Shown: positions 22,291-32,030, numbered from the stretch's first letter. The stretch is 64,000 bases of DNA from Geminocystis sp. NIES-3708 (GCF_001548095.1 NZ_AP014815.1:744001-808000), one strand, 5' to 3'. Numbers and translations: made by a program. Notes: generated from the letters alone by a model not told the origin.

Positions 22291-22950
22291 TCAATTATTA
22301 TTAGTACCAAAAGCACGATCACCAGCATCACCTAATCCGGGTACAATATAACCATTATCATTCACTTGCTCATCAATCATAGCAGTATAAATATTTAAAC
22401 TGGGATAGTTAATACTTAATTTTTGTAAAGCTGGAGGTGCGGCTACAACAGATATGATACGAATAAAATTAGGATTACCCCCTCGTTTGACAATTTCATT
22501 CATCGCTAATGTAATAGATCCACCAGTGGCTAACATGGGATCTAATATTAAAATACGGGTATTATCTTCAAACTTAGTCGGTAATTTATTCAAATAGCAA
22601 CTAGCCTCAAGGGTTTCTTCGTTTCTTACGACTCCGAAATGATAAGTAGCCGCAAGGGGTAACAAAGTTTGACATCCTTCCCATAAGGTTAAACCTGCCC
22701 TTAAAATAGGAATTGTAGCGATCGCTGTGTTAGGATCGATAAAAGTAGCAGGAGAATTAGTTAAAGGTGTCTGTATTTCAACATCCATAGTCGGCAACCA
22801 TTCCCTAATTGCTTCATAAGTTAACCAACGTCCTAATTCTACCATTGCCGTCTTAAAAAGAGTAGAAGGATTATTTTTATCCCTTGCCACTCCCAACCAA
22901 TGTTTAATTAAAGGATGAGGAGGTACATAAATTCTTAGTTGTGACGGCAT
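22291..22950 (-). CDS. upp: Uracil phosphoribosyltransferase
   Basis: 219 residues. Makes UMP from uracil and PRPP (pyrimidine salvage). Typical segments: HPLIKHWLGVARD near the N-terminus, IPILRAGLTLWEG, the PRPP loop LILDPMLATGGS, and the uracil-binding C-terminal region GYIVPGLGDAGDRAFGT. Full length. The PyrR homologue at 1788-2321 could overlap it in activity. Confidence 0.95.
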   Translation of the reverse strand: MPSQLRIYVPPHPLIKHWLGVARDKNNPSTLFKTAMVELGRWLTYEAIREWLPTMDVEIQTPLTNSPATFIDPNTAIATIPILRAGLTLWEGCQTLLPLAATYHFGVVRNEETLEASCYLNKLPTKFEDNTRILILDPMLATGGSITLAMNEIVKRGGNPNFIRIISVVAAPPALQKLSINYPSLNIYTAMIDEQVNDNGYIVPGLGDAGDRAFGTNNN

Positions 22951-23046
22951 AATCTTTTACGGTTATCTAATTGACTAGATTATTATAAATGTTTTTTGTA
23001 GATAACCTGAGAAAAAAACTGAGTAAATACCATTCGCAACTATTAA

Positions 23047-24345
23047 TTATTTTTCGACAGCAATGGTTAAAACTTCATTACCTGATTCAGTAACTAAGAC
23101 ATCATCTTCTATTCTTACCCCAATTCCTTTCCAATAATCAGGGATTTCTGGTTGTCCCTCTACTGGTTTAATATAAGGTGAAATATAAATTCCGGGTTCA
23201 ACTGTTACGACATGACCTGCTTGAAAAGTTGTCCATTTTTCGCTATCTTGTTTATAATTACCAGCATCATGAACATCTAAACCTAACCAATGTCCTGTTC
23301 TGTGCATATAAAAAGGCTCATATTTTTTACCGTCAATAATCTCTTTACTATCACCATTCAATAATTTTAATTCTTTTAAGCCTTCTACTAATACTTCTAC
23401 AGCCTTATCATGGTATTGATTATAGGTATTACCTGGTTTGACTTGATCAATGGCTTGTAATTGCGCAGATAATACTAATTGATAGATGTCTTTTTGTTGA
23501 GAGGTAAATTCACCATCTACAGGAAAAGTGCGAGTAATATCACCGTTATAGTAGCCATAGCAACAACCAGCATCAATTAATAATAAATCTCCAGCCTCCA
23601 TTTTGCGGTTATTCTCAATATAGTGCAGAATACAAGCATTTTCTCCTGATGCCACGATAGAGGGATAAGCCATGCCATCACCACCTAAAAGTCTAAAGGT
23701 ATGCTCAATTTCGGCTTGTATTTCGTATTCATAACGCCCCGGTTGTGCAAATTCCCTTGCTCGTTGATGTGCTTTCACAGAAATTTCTGCTGCTTTTTTT
23801 AACATCACAATTTCCGCCTCACTTTTGACTAATCGCAAAGGATGTAAAACAAAGTTAGAATCTTCTAAAGCTACAGGACCACTACCTCGTTTTGGATAAC
23901 TGGCGACTAATCTTTGCCAATTATAAATAATTTTTTCGTTAAAGTGAGCATCTCTACCTAAATGATAGTAAATGCGATCACCTGTTACTAAATATTCGGG
24001 TAACTTCTGGTCTAATTCATTGATAGGATAAACTATATCGGCATTATAAGCCTCTTTTGCTCCTTCTACCCCTACACGATAACCCGTCCATATTTCCTTT
24101 GCTAAATCTTTTGGCTCTACAAAAAGTATGAATTGATGTTCTTTATGATTTGGAGCAAAAACTGCTACTGCTTCAGATTCATTAAACCCTGTTAAATAAT
24201 AAAAATCACTATCCTGACGATAAACATATTCAACATCATTGTGCATTACTGCTTGAGGTGCACTACGAAAAATAGCGACACCTTTACCGATAGCATTCAT
24301 AAATTTTTGACGACGTTGTTGATATTCAGCCGAAGAAATCATCAT
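23047..24345 (-). CDS. pepP: Xaa-Pro aminopeptidase
   Basis: 432 residues, M24B metallopeptidase (PepP) that removes N-terminal residues preceding proline. A creatinase-like N-terminal domain is followed by the pita-bread domain, with metal ligands in DAGCCYGYYNGDITRTFP, HRTGHWLGLDVHD, VEPGIYI and GIGVRIEDDVLVT. The start is the first of two adjacent ATGs (complement of 24343-24345). Monocistronic, divergent from the Nudix-like gene. Confidence 0.93.
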   Translation of the reverse strand: MMISSAEYQQRRQKFMNAIGKGVAIFRSAPQAVMHNDVEYVYRQDSDFYYLTGFNESEAVAVFAPNHKEHQFILFVEPKDLAKEIWTGYRVGVEGAKEAYNADIVYPINELDQKLPEYLVTGDRIYYHLGRDAHFNEKIIYNWQRLVASYPKRGSGPVALEDSNFVLHPLRLVKSEAEIVMLKKAAEISVKAHQRAREFAQPGRYEYEIQAEIEHTFRLLGGDGMAYPSIVASGENACILHYIENNRKMEAGDLLLIDAGCCYGYYNGDITRTFPVDGEFTSQQKDIYQLVLSAQLQAIDQVKPGNTYNQYHDKAVEVLVEGLKELKLLNGDSKEIIDGKKYEPFYMHRTGHWLGLDVHDAGNYKQDSEKWTTFQAGHVVTVEPGIYISPYIKPVEGQPEIPDYWKGIGVRIEDDVLVTESGNEVLTIAVEK

Positions 24346-24455
24346 AGAGTTAGGTAAAGAAATATTAACTAATATTAAATTTTAACTTACCTTGTCGAAA
24401 AAGAAAGGAATCTAAATGATAAGGAGTAAAAAAAAAGATCATAAAAAATAAAACG

Positions 24456-25004
24456 ATGAATAATCAATGGCAAGTTATTAATAAAATAGTAGAAATAAAA
24501 TCTCCATGGGTAACTTTAATAGGAGAAAAAATTAAAGATAATCAAGGTAAAATCTTAGATTATTGGCGAGTAGAAAAACTCGATTCTTTAATTATTATTA
24601 CTCAATATAAAAATCAATTAATATTTCCTAAATTAAATTATCGTGTAGGTATATCTAAAGTTAGTTTAGACTTTGCTGGAGGTAGAGTTGATTCTCACAA
24701 AAGTTTAGAAAATAATGCTTTATTTATCTTAAAAAAAGAATTAAATATAGAGGAAAAGGATCTACAATATTTAATCTTACTTAATCATCAAGGATGGGAA
24801 ATTAATAGTGCTTTTAATAATCAAAAATTATGGGGGTTTTATGCACAAATAAAAAATGAAACTAATCTCAATGATAATTTTATCGGTGCTAGTTATAGTC
24901 TTACCAAGGACAATCTTAAATGTTTACTTAAAGATTTAACCTGTCTTCAGTGTCGAGGGATACTATTAGAGAGTATTTGTCAAGAATTTGTTGCGACTTC
25001 TTAA
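24456..25004 (+). CDS. Nudix-fold protein with a degenerate Nudix box
   Basis: 182 residues resembling ADP-ribose-pyrophosphatase-type Nudix proteins: a beta-rich N-terminal half (WVTLIGEKIKDNQGKILDYW), then LDFAGGRVDSHKSLENNALF. At the Nudix box (residues 75-98) the catalytic REUxEE is replaced: Arg to Phe90, Glu to Ile91, first of the EE pair to Lys94, and only Glu95 remains. Hydrolysis of a nucleoside diphosphate is therefore unlikely; a ligand-sensing role is possible. The reading frame is intact, so it is not simply a pseudogene. Confidence 0.65.
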   Translation: MNNQWQVINKIVEIKSPWVTLIGEKIKDNQGKILDYWRVEKLDSLIIITQYKNQLIFPKLNYRVGISKVSLDFAGGRVDSHKSLENNALFILKKELNIEEKDLQYLILLNHQGWEINSAFNNQKLWGFYAQIKNETNLNDNFIGASYSLTKDNLKCLLKDLTCLQCRGILLESICQEFVATS

Positions 25005-25077
25005 AGAAACGGTATAGAATTTAACTGAAAGATTTATTTTTTTCGTTTAAAGCAATTTTATTGATGATTGATTACTT

Positions 25078-25320
25078 ATGACTACTTACACTTTACCGCC
25101 CACTTATTCTTACGGTTATACCCTTGATTTTATTCGTGACGAAATTAGAGCTCTTTTAGAAAGGGGTACTATTAGCCGTCATCAACCAATTTATAGTTTA
25201 GCTAATTACATTCCTCCTAGAGAATGGTTATCCGTAGAAAAACAATTGGAAGAAAAAGATTTTTTATTGCGCGATCGCATCGGTGATTTATTGGGAGCTG
25301 AAAATTGGGATAATGATTAG
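25078..25320 (+). CDS. DUF4327 family protein
   Basis: An 80-residue soluble protein matching a small conserved cyanobacterial family of unknown function. Recognisable core: YTLDFIRDEIRALLERGTIS, RHQPIYSLANYIPPREW and EEKDFLLRDRIGDLLGAENW. The HIP1 octamer GCGATCGC lies inside the gene near 25270. It ends just before a convergent hairpin. Confidence 0.85.
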   Translation: MTTYTLPPTYSYGYTLDFIRDEIRALLERGTISRHQPIYSLANYIPPREWLSVEKQLEEKDFLLRDRIGDLLGAENWDND

Positions 25321-25337
25321 CTGTAGCACAAGAAAAA

Positions 25338-25358
25338 TAGGGGAAAACTTTGCCCCTA
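25338..25358. terminator. Hairpin between convergent genes
   Basis: TAGGGG/CCCCTA with a 9-base loop sits between the DUF4327 gene and the minus-strand phasin-like gene. It could stop transcription from either side, although U-runs are weak. Confidence 0.5.
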
Positions 25359-25384
25359 ATATTTCATACAAACTAATTAATTGT

Positions 25385-25741
25385 TTATGACGATAAGTTA
25401 AGTTTTTGTAATTCTTCTCTTAAAGCGATAATTTCTCTGGTAAGTTCTTGGATACCATTACTTTGGTTATCTACAGACTTAACTTCTACATCTTCATAAA
25501 AATTACTATTTTTGCTGGTATAACCTTTAAAAAATTCTTCAATAATTTGTCTAGCTTCTTGTTCTGTTATAGTACCTTTTTGCACCCATTCTTGAGATTT
25601 TTCTTGCCACTGGGCATTCAAATCAGATAATACCTGACTACGTTTTTGATTATCTTGTAAAGTCTCCACTATCGTAGCTGTAGCACCAATAACAGTCCTA
25701 AAACTTTGTTGAATGAGATTAAATATAGTATTGCTTTCCAT
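25385..25741 (-). CDS. Phasin-like / PHA-synthase-subunit-like helical protein
   Basis: 118 residues, almost wholly helical. The first half (VIGATATIVETLQDNQKRSQ, then EWVQKGTITEQEARQIIEEF) resembles small cyanobacterial phasin-like proteins. After an acidic Asn-rich linker the protein ends in a heptad-like coiled coil (LTREIIALREELQKLNL). No PHA synthase gene is in the window, so a storage-granule role is only a family-level guess. Confidence 0.55.
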   Translation of the reverse strand: MESNTIFNLIQQSFRTVIGATATIVETLQDNQKRSQVLSDLNAQWQEKSQEWVQKGTITEQEARQIIEEFFKGYTSKNSNFYEDVEVKSVDNQSNGIQELTREIIALREELQKLNLSS

Positions 25742-25969
25742 TGTGATTAATACACTCCATCTTGAAAAAAGATATTTGACTTTACTATAATCTAACTTTT
25801 ATGAAATTTGATTAATGATTAGTGATAACCACACAATAAATAAATTGAGAAAATTAGTTATTTGTTTATTGTTTGATACTTGATCCACATTATCGAAAAG
25901 TTTAATCGTAAAAAATAGAATTTATTTTACTAAAGTATTTAATTCATTCTTAAAAACTTATTGCAATTT

Positions 25970-26773
25970 ATGACTAGACAGATTCTAACGGGATTTGGTT
26001 TTTTTTCAGGTATCAGTTATCCTTTTTTAGCAGTAAAATTTTTAGCGGTCAATAAAAAATTATGGAAATATTTAATAATTCCTATTATTATCAATTTCGC
26101 CGTAGGAATTACTACATATATTTTACTCTTAAAACCTAGCTTAAAATTATTTGATTCTGTGACAAATGATATTATTATTTGGATAGATAAAGTAATTGAT
26201 AAATTACCAGAATGGTCTAATTTATTAATTTATATAATAGTTTTTGTTAGCTTATTATTAAAGATAAGTTTATTTATTCTATTGTTATTTATAATCGGCT
26301 TTATTATTACTCAATTTGGGTCAATTTTAGGTTCACCTTGGTATGGCAAATTATCAGAACAATTAGAAATTTTAAATACAGGAAAGTTAGAAATAATAGA
26401 AATAAATATTTTTTACGATATATTCAGAGCAATTTTATTTGAACTAAAAAAGATAGTGTTAATTATTATAATAAGTTTACCATTATTTTTACTTAACTTT
26501 ATTCCTAGCATTGGAAATATAATTTCTTTAATAGGTGGTATAACATTAACCATAACTATTATTTGTTTAGATTTTTTTGATGCAATTTTAGAAAGAAAAC
26601 GTTTACACTTTCGACAAAAACTAAATTTTGTAAGACAAGGATTTCCTACTACTGCTGGTTTTGGTTTAATCTGTTTAATTTTAATTAGCGTACCTTTACT
26701 GAACTTAATTATCATTCCCATTTGCGTTTCAGGGGGTACTTTATTAGTTTGTGATCAAACCCGAAATAATTAA
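25970..26773 (+). CDS. EI24 domain-containing membrane protein (CysZ-like)
   Basis: 267 residues with about four strong hydrophobic segments. The N-terminal motif FGFFSGISYPFLAVKFL and the internal FGSILGSPWYGKLSEQLE are typical of bacterial EI24/CysZ-family proteins, of which E. coli CysZ takes up sulfate. The ATG at 25970 is chosen; a TTG three codons earlier is the alternative. No sulfur genes are adjacent, so the substrate is left open. Confidence 0.8.
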   Translation: MTRQILTGFGFFSGISYPFLAVKFLAVNKKLWKYLIIPIIINFAVGITTYILLLKPSLKLFDSVTNDIIIWIDKVIDKLPEWSNLLIYIIVFVSLLLKISLFILLLFIIGFIITQFGSILGSPWYGKLSEQLEILNTGKLEIIEINIFYDIFRAILFELKKIVLIIIISLPLFLLNFIPSIGNIISLIGGITLTITIICLDFFDAILERKRLHFRQKLNFVRQGFPTTAGFGLICLILISVPLLNLIIIPICVSGGTLLVCDQTRNN

Positions 26774-26995
26774 AAATCAGAAAATTATATTAGAGGTAAA
26801 TAATACTCATCCCATTTAAACTTTACCTTATCCTCAAAATTATCAAAGGAAAATTCTCATAACTCTTCCTCCTCATTTGTCTTCATTTCCTTATATTAAT
26901 AATCTCTGAGGATTGAATATGACAGAATAATAAATAAAATTGTCAATCAAAAGGAATTTATCATATCCTTAAGATCTAAAATCAGGAGTAAATTT

Positions 26996-28249
26996 GTGAC
27001 TATAGCAACACTTGAACCTAACACTAATAATGATTTTAATCAAGATACTTTCAATACTTATGTAATGAATACCTATGGACGTTTTCCTGTCACCATCGAG
27101 AAAGGTTCAGGTTGCCGACTTTGGGATAATAATGGAAAAGAATATCTTGATTTTGTAGCTGGTATTGCTACTTGTACTCTCGGACACGCTCACCCTGCTA
27201 TGATTGAAGCCGTTACTAAACAGATACAAAAGCTACATCATATATCTAATTTGTATTATATTCCTGAACAAGGAGAGTTAGCAAAATGGATTGTTGATCA
27301 TTCCTGTGCTGACAAAGTTTTTTTCTGCAATTCTGGTGCAGAAGCAAATGAAGCGGCGATTAAATTAGTGCGCAAATATGCTCATACTGTTTTAGAATTT
27401 TTAGAGCAACCCGTTATTCTTACGGCTAAATCTAGCTTTCATGGACGAACTCTAGCTACTGTAACTGCTACAGGACAACCAAAATACCAAAAACATTTTC
27501 AACCCTTAGTTCCGGGATTCGAGTATGTTCCTTATAATGATATTATTGCTATTGAAGAGGCTATTACCAATATTGATGAAGGCGATCGCCGTGTAGCCGC
27601 TATAATGATAGAACCGTTACAAGGAGAAGGGGGAGTGCGCCCAGGGGATTTAGACTACTTTTTGCGGTTAAGAAAAATTTGTGATGAGACAGGTATTTTA
27701 TTAGTGTTTGATGAAGTACAAACAGGAGTTGGTAGAACTGGTAAAATGTGGGGTTATGAAAACCTAGGAATTGAGCCCGATATTTTTACCAGTGCTAAGG
27801 GTTTAGCAGGTGGAATTCCCATTGGTGCGATGATGTGTAAAGCTAAATGTGATGTGTTTGAACCCGGAAATCATGCTAGTACTTTTGGAGGAAATCCTTT
27901 TGCTTGTGGAGTTTCTTTAGCTGTATTGCAAACTATAGAAAAAGAAAATATCATACAAAATGTTCAAGCTAGAGGAGAACAATTACGAGCAAGACTCAGA
28001 AGTATTACGGCAAAGTATCCTCAGTTATTTACTGAAGTACGGGGTTGGGGTTTAATCAATGGTATGGAAATTAAAGCTGACATTGATTTAACCTCTCTTG
28101 ATATAGTCAAAAAAGCTATGGAAAAAGGTTTATTATTAGCACCAGCTGGACCAAAAGTGTTAAGATTTGTACCGCCTTTGATTGTTTCTGCTACAGAAAT
28201 TGATCAAGCAATTGATATTTTAGACAATGCTATTGCATTTTTTGAGTAA
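26996..28249 (+). CDS. argD: Acetylornithine aminotransferase
   Basis: 417 residues, class III PLP aminotransferase of arginine synthesis (N-acetylglutamate semialdehyde to N-acetylornithine). The GTG start at 26996 has AGGAG 13 bases upstream. Landmarks: NTYGRFPVTIEKGSGCRLWD, FCNSGAEANEAAIKL, SSFHGRTLATVTATGQ, LLVFDEVQTGVGRTG and the PLP-lysine region TSAKGLAGGIPIGAMM. A close relative such as succinylornithine aminotransferase cannot be excluded but is less likely. The upstream spacer contains a possible decayed repeat element. Confidence 0.93.
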   Translation: MTIATLEPNTNNDFNQDTFNTYVMNTYGRFPVTIEKGSGCRLWDNNGKEYLDFVAGIATCTLGHAHPAMIEAVTKQIQKLHHISNLYYIPEQGELAKWIVDHSCADKVFFCNSGAEANEAAIKLVRKYAHTVLEFLEQPVILTAKSSFHGRTLATVTATGQPKYQKHFQPLVPGFEYVPYNDIIAIEEAITNIDEGDRRVAAIMIEPLQGEGGVRPGDLDYFLRLRKICDETGILLVFDEVQTGVGRTGKMWGYENLGIEPDIFTSAKGLAGGIPIGAMMCKAKCDVFEPGNHASTFGGNPFACGVSLAVLQTIEKENIIQNVQARGEQLRARLRSITAKYPQLFTEVRGWGLINGMEIKADIDLTSLDIVKKAMEKGLLLAPAGPKVLRFVPPLIVSATEIDQAIDILDNAIAFFE

Positions 28250-28428
28250 TTAGTAATACAAATATTAAGGGTTGCTTAATAACTAGAAAGTTCTTTAAAT
28301 GGATTGGTTTTTTTTACAAGCCGATGTTAGTGAGACACGATGTACAAAGGAGAAAATTGTTATTATTATCTTCTGACTCCTGTCTCTACCTTCATCGAAA
28401 ATTTTATGTTGAAGGTTGAAGTAAGACT

Positions 28429-28983
28429 TTAAAGATGTTCAATTAAAATTTTAACTCCGATTCCTATTAAAATAATTCCTCCCATCATTTCCGCTTGTTT
28501 TTCAAAAAGATGTCCAAATTTATTGCCAATAAATACGCCGAAAAAACAGATAAAAAAAGTAATAATGCCAATAATAGTAGAAGCTTCCACAATAGGAGTT
28601 TTGATAACTGAAAAAGTTAAACCTACTGCTAAAGCATCAATACTTGTAGCAATTGCTAAAGTTAATAAAACGTATAAATTACGAAAATCTGTCCCCTCTT
28701 CTTCCTCCTCTTCTTGAAAAGATTCCATTAGCATTTTTCCACCAATAAGAGATAATAAACCGAAGGCAATCCAATGATCAAAACTAATAATAAATTCCCT
28801 AAAAAATAACCCACCAACCCATCCTAATATTGGCATTATAAATTGAAATCCACCAAAAAAAGTAGCAATAATAAAATAATCTTTTAAAGTAAGTTTTTTG
28901 ATACTAATTCCACCGCCAATAGACACGGCAAAAGCATCCATTGCTAAACCCACGGATGTTAAAAAAATAGTAATTAAATTCAT
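28429..28983 (-). CDS. mntP: Manganese efflux pump MntP
   Basis: 185 residues, six helices in two inverted repeats. The conserved acidic motifs are GLAMDAFAVSIGGG near the N-terminus and ATSIDALAVGLTFS in the second repeat. The ATG complementary to 28981-28983 gives the usual length. The longer TTG start would overlap the upstream S4 gene by eight bases. Probably co-transcribed with the S4-domain gene. MntP exports Mn2+; in cyanobacteria manganese balance is tied to PSII, which makes the pairing with a PSII-linked S4 protein suggestive. Confidence 0.9.
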   Translation of the reverse strand: MNLITIFLTSVGLAMDAFAVSIGGGISIKKLTLKDYFIIATFFGGFQFIMPILGWVGGLFFREFIISFDHWIAFGLLSLIGGKMLMESFQEEEEEEGTDFRNLYVLLTLAIATSIDALAVGLTFSVIKTPIVEASTIIGIITFFICFFGVFIGNKFGHLFEKQAEMMGGIILIGIGVKILIEHL

Positions 28984-29005
28984 AAAAATTTTAATAGTTT
29001 TTTGT

Positions 29006-29785
29006 TCAGACAAATTTTGTTAAACTAATGCGATAACGCTCTTTTTTGGTAACTTGAATTTCGCCAATTTCTAATCTACCTTTACCTCGGAAAGAAACTA
29101 AATCACCTTGTTTAATATTATAACTAGGTTGTGTAATTTCCTTCCAATTAATTCTCACATCCCCGTTACTAATTGCCTCTGCCATTTTACTACGAGATAA
29201 ACCAAAACCAAAAGAAGCTACCGCATCTAAACGTAAAGAAGCTTCTACAGTAGTCATTCCTTTTATTTTTGGAGGGCGAATTTTTAAATCAGATAACTCA
29301 ATACGAGTAGTTTTGACGGGAACAGAACGCACTTGAACTAAAGAAGTTTCAAGAAAATTTACCATTTCTTCTACCACAATAACTTGTGCTCCTCTTTCTC
29401 CTAAGACAATAATATCACCAATTTTTTCTCGAACAATTCCAGTGCCTAAAATTGAGCCTAAAAAGTCTCGATGAGTTGCGGTATCGAATAAAAAATTTCC
29501 TGCTATATCTAAAGCAGCAACAGGAATTTGACTTTCATCGGCAAAGACTTCTTCTCGATGGATACCGACTCGTTGTCTTTCGGCTTGAGGATAACCTCCC
29601 CATGGAATAATTTTTACTTCTGTTAATTGAGAAAAAATTTGATTAATTTCTGTTAACACTGGGGGAGAAAGAAAATCACTCACGACTAATTCCCATGTTT
29701 TAATTGCCTGTTGTGCTTTATCAATTATGCGAGCAATTTCTTCTTTATTTTCTACTTTTTTTAATAATTCTTCTCTAGGTAACAT
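29006..29785 (-). CDS. Photosystem II S4 domain protein (YlmH-like)
   Basis: 259 residues: an N-terminal YlmH-type region with IPWGGYPQAERQRVGIHR, then a C-terminal S4 RNA-binding domain (about residues 180-245: VEASLRLDAVASFGFGLSRS, GDVRINWKEITQPSYNIKQGD). This matches the cyanobacterial/plant family linked genetically to PSII function. YlmH-type proteins are also implicated in ribosome-associated quality control. It is followed by mntP on the same strand with 22 bases between. Confidence 0.85.
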   Translation of the reverse strand: MLPREELLKKVENKEEIARIIDKAQQAIKTWELVVSDFLSPPVLTEINQIFSQLTEVKIIPWGGYPQAERQRVGIHREEVFADESQIPVAALDIAGNFLFDTATHRDFLGSILGTGIVREKIGDIIVLGERGAQVIVVEEMVNFLETSLVQVRSVPVKTTRIELSDLKIRPPKIKGMTTVEASLRLDAVASFGFGLSRSKMAEAISNGDVRINWKEITQPSYNIKQGDLVSFRGKGRLEIGEIQVTKKERYRISLTKFV

Positions 29786-29812
29786 AACATATTTACAATT
29801 AATAATGAATAA

Positions 29813-30880
29813 TTATGAATCTTTATTTTCAGAAATAATACCACGAGAAGAGTCTATTAGTGGTCGAAAATCATCAATAATTTTTTTAATAACACTGGCT
29901 AAAGGTACAGCCAAAAATATCCCTAATAAGCCACCTAATTTTGCACCAATAAATAGAGAAATAATTAACCAAATAGGATTCAAGCCAATTAATTCTCCCA
30001 TAAAACGAGGAGCGACAACATTATCAGTGATTTGATCAATAATAGTAGCAAAAATAAAAAATAACAATGCTAATTGACCACTTTTAAAAATTAATAATAA
30101 GGTAACTAAAAGAGTAACTATTCCCCCAATAAAAGGTACTAAACTAGCAATGCCAATGCCGAAAGCGAATAAAATTGCTGAAGGTACTCCTAATATAACA
30201 AAAATAATCCCTCTAGCAATACTTGCAAATCCAACTAAAATTAAACGACTGAAAAAATAGTCTTTAAATGTATCACTTAAATAATTAGGTATTTTGTCAT
30301 CCCAAGGCTGAGGAAACCAGCTAAAAATTCCTTGCCAAAATTTTTCACCACCGATTAATAAAAAGATGGTTAAGATGAGAATAAATAAAACATTAAAAAC
30401 ACTATTAATAGTAGTAAATAAAATGCTAAAAGTTTGAGTACCAATAGTTTTAATAATAGTAGAAATTTTACTATTTATCTGTTCAAAAATAGAGTCAATA
30501 TTAATAGAAAATTTATCAAAAATTGAAATATTACTGGAGATATATTGATTAGCTTGATCAATCCATTTTGGTACATTAATTAGAAGTTCATCCAATTGTT
30601 GAATCAGGATTGGGATTAAAATAAAGCTAGTAATAATTAAAATAATTAACGCTGATAACAAAACTAGAGTAATTGCTAAAGGTCTTTTTAAACCTTTTTT
30701 GGTTAACAACTCAATTAATAGTTCTAATAAAAAAGCGATAATACTAGCAATAATTAAAAAACTGATTAAAGGTTCGAGATAGTTAATTAATAAAGTTAAT
30801 AAAAATCCATTAAAACAAAGTAAAGGAAAAATTAAACTTAAACGTAACCAGCGAGGAATTTTTGATAGTTTTTCTAACAT
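29813..30880 (-). CDS. AI-2E family transporter (PerM/YdiK-like)
   Basis: 355 residues, about eight transmembrane helices with a large loop near residues 85-150. The C-terminal family motif is recognisable as FIFATIIDQITDNVVAPRFMG, then GLNPIWLIISLFIGAKLGGLLGIFLAVP. The family includes the AI-2 exporter TqsA and Na+/H+ antiporters, so the substrate is not predictable. The gene is 27 bases upstream of the S4-domain gene and could form a unit with it and mntP. Confidence 0.87.
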   Translation of the reverse strand: MLEKLSKIPRWLRLSLIFPLLCFNGFLLTLLINYLEPLISFLIIASIIAFLLELLIELLTKKGLKRPLAITLVLLSALIILIITSFILIPILIQQLDELLINVPKWIDQANQYISSNISIFDKFSINIDSIFEQINSKISTIIKTIGTQTFSILFTTINSVFNVLFILILTIFLLIGGEKFWQGIFSWFPQPWDDKIPNYLSDTFKDYFFSRLILVGFASIARGIIFVILGVPSAILFAFGIGIASLVPFIGGIVTLLVTLLLIFKSGQLALLFFIFATIIDQITDNVVAPRFMGELIGLNPIWLIISLFIGAKLGGLLGIFLAVPLASVIKKIIDDFRPLIDSSRGIISENKDS

Positions 30881-30961
30881 AAATCAACCTATAAATTATT
30901 GCTTATTACTTATTACTTTTTTAATCAACAAATTAATATATAATTAACAAAAAATATAACT

Positions 30962-31294
30962 TTATCTACCTTGTCTAATTCTTAAACCCTCTTGAAATCC
31001 ACGATCATAGTCAATAGAATTACGAGGATTATCGTATCTTAAACCATTAATACCATCTTGACGACCTCGGAAAAATTCTTGATCTGGGCTTACTGGGCGG
31101 TATCTTTCTTCTCTTGCCCGTTGATTATTACGAATAATAGCACTTGTTCCCACTCCTGCACCTACTCCTAACATAAAATCACCGAAACTGGCTTGAGCAG
31201 GTTTTACAGAAGTTGTAACTATAGTCGTTAAAGTTGTTGCAATAACAGTCAAAGTTATAGTTGTTGATTTCATCGATTTATTTAAGTTTTTCAT
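30962..31294 (-). CDS. Hypothetical exported protein
   Basis: 110 residues. A Thr-rich hydrophobic signal peptide (ITLTVIATTLTTIVTTSV) ends with PAQA near residue 35. A glycine-zipper-like GDFMLGVGAGVGTSAII and a charged Arg/Asp-rich tail follow, with FFRGRQDGINGLRYDN and YDRGFQEGLRIRQGR as two related YDxGFxxG-like motifs. Not recognised as a named family. Next to another exported protein gene on the same strand. Confidence 0.55.
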   Translation of the reverse strand: MKNLNKSMKSTTITLTVIATTLTTIVTTSVKPAQASFGDFMLGVGAGVGTSAIIRNNQRAREERYRPVSPDQEFFRGRQDGINGLRYDNPRNSIDYDRGFQEGLRIRQGR

Positions 31295-31327
31295 AAAAGA
31301 ATTAAAATGTTAAATTTTCAATTAAAA

Positions 31328-31879
31328 TTAAGGACGTTCTTCTAGCCAACCTTTAACTTCTAAATTGATAATTTTTGGTTCATTATCTATTAGTGCAAAA
31401 TGAATTTTATCAGTGCTAACAGATAGATATTTTTCCCCATTTTCTGAAATTATATTAGTTGCTCTAATTCTAGTTACCGTTGCCATTTGTCCATCTTCAG
31501 CAATTTTAGTTGTACGATAAGAATTAATGTATTCTCTTTGTTTAATTCTATTAAAATTGTTTTTTAAAAAATTTTCATGACTTTGTTTTCCTTCAATTAC
31601 TTTTGTTGTTGTAGTTTCCTCGGACTCTACAGTAATGGAAGAAATAATATAAGGGCATAAAAAGTTAAGAATTTGTGCCAAATTTTCTTCTTTTTCAGCA
31701 TTTTCTATAGATGTCATCACTGTCGTTATTAATTCTTCAGTTAATTCTTGGGTTTTCTGAGCCGTTAAAATAGGTTTTAAGCTATTAATAGGCTCTGCTT
31801 TAACAGCATTAGCGACGATAACAATTTGACTGGTAATCAAACTGCTGATAATTAGATTGATTAAGCTATATTTTTTCAC
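31328..31879 (-). CDS. Hypothetical exported protein, possible NTF2/SnoaL-like fold
   Basis: 183 residues with a Sec signal peptide (LINLIISSLITSQIVIVANA, then VKAEP). The mature part has an alpha-helical start, then beta strands (ITVESEETTTTKVIEG, MATVTRIRATNIIS, KIINLEVKGWLEE). The order recalls NTF2-like secreted proteins. The start codon is GTG (complement of 31877-31879). It ends 33 bases before the other exported protein gene and is probably co-transcribed with it. Confidence 0.5.
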   Translation of the reverse strand: MKKYSLINLIISSLITSQIVIVANAVKAEPINSLKPILTAQKTQELTEELITTVMTSIENAEKEENLAQILNFLCPYIISSITVESEETTTTKVIEGKQSHENFLKNNFNRIKQREYINSYRTTKIAEDGQMATVTRIRATNIISENGEKYLSVSTDKIHFALIDNEPKIINLEVKGWLEERP

Positions 31880-32030
31880 GTTTTTCTTTCAAAATTAGTT
31901 AATAAACTTTCATCAAAAATTATAGATCTAATTTTTATTACAAAATCAAACTATTACATTTATTCATGTTAGTTGATAAGTTCATAGCAGATCATGAGAA
32001 AATAGAAATAATTTTAGTATTGTAAATCAC

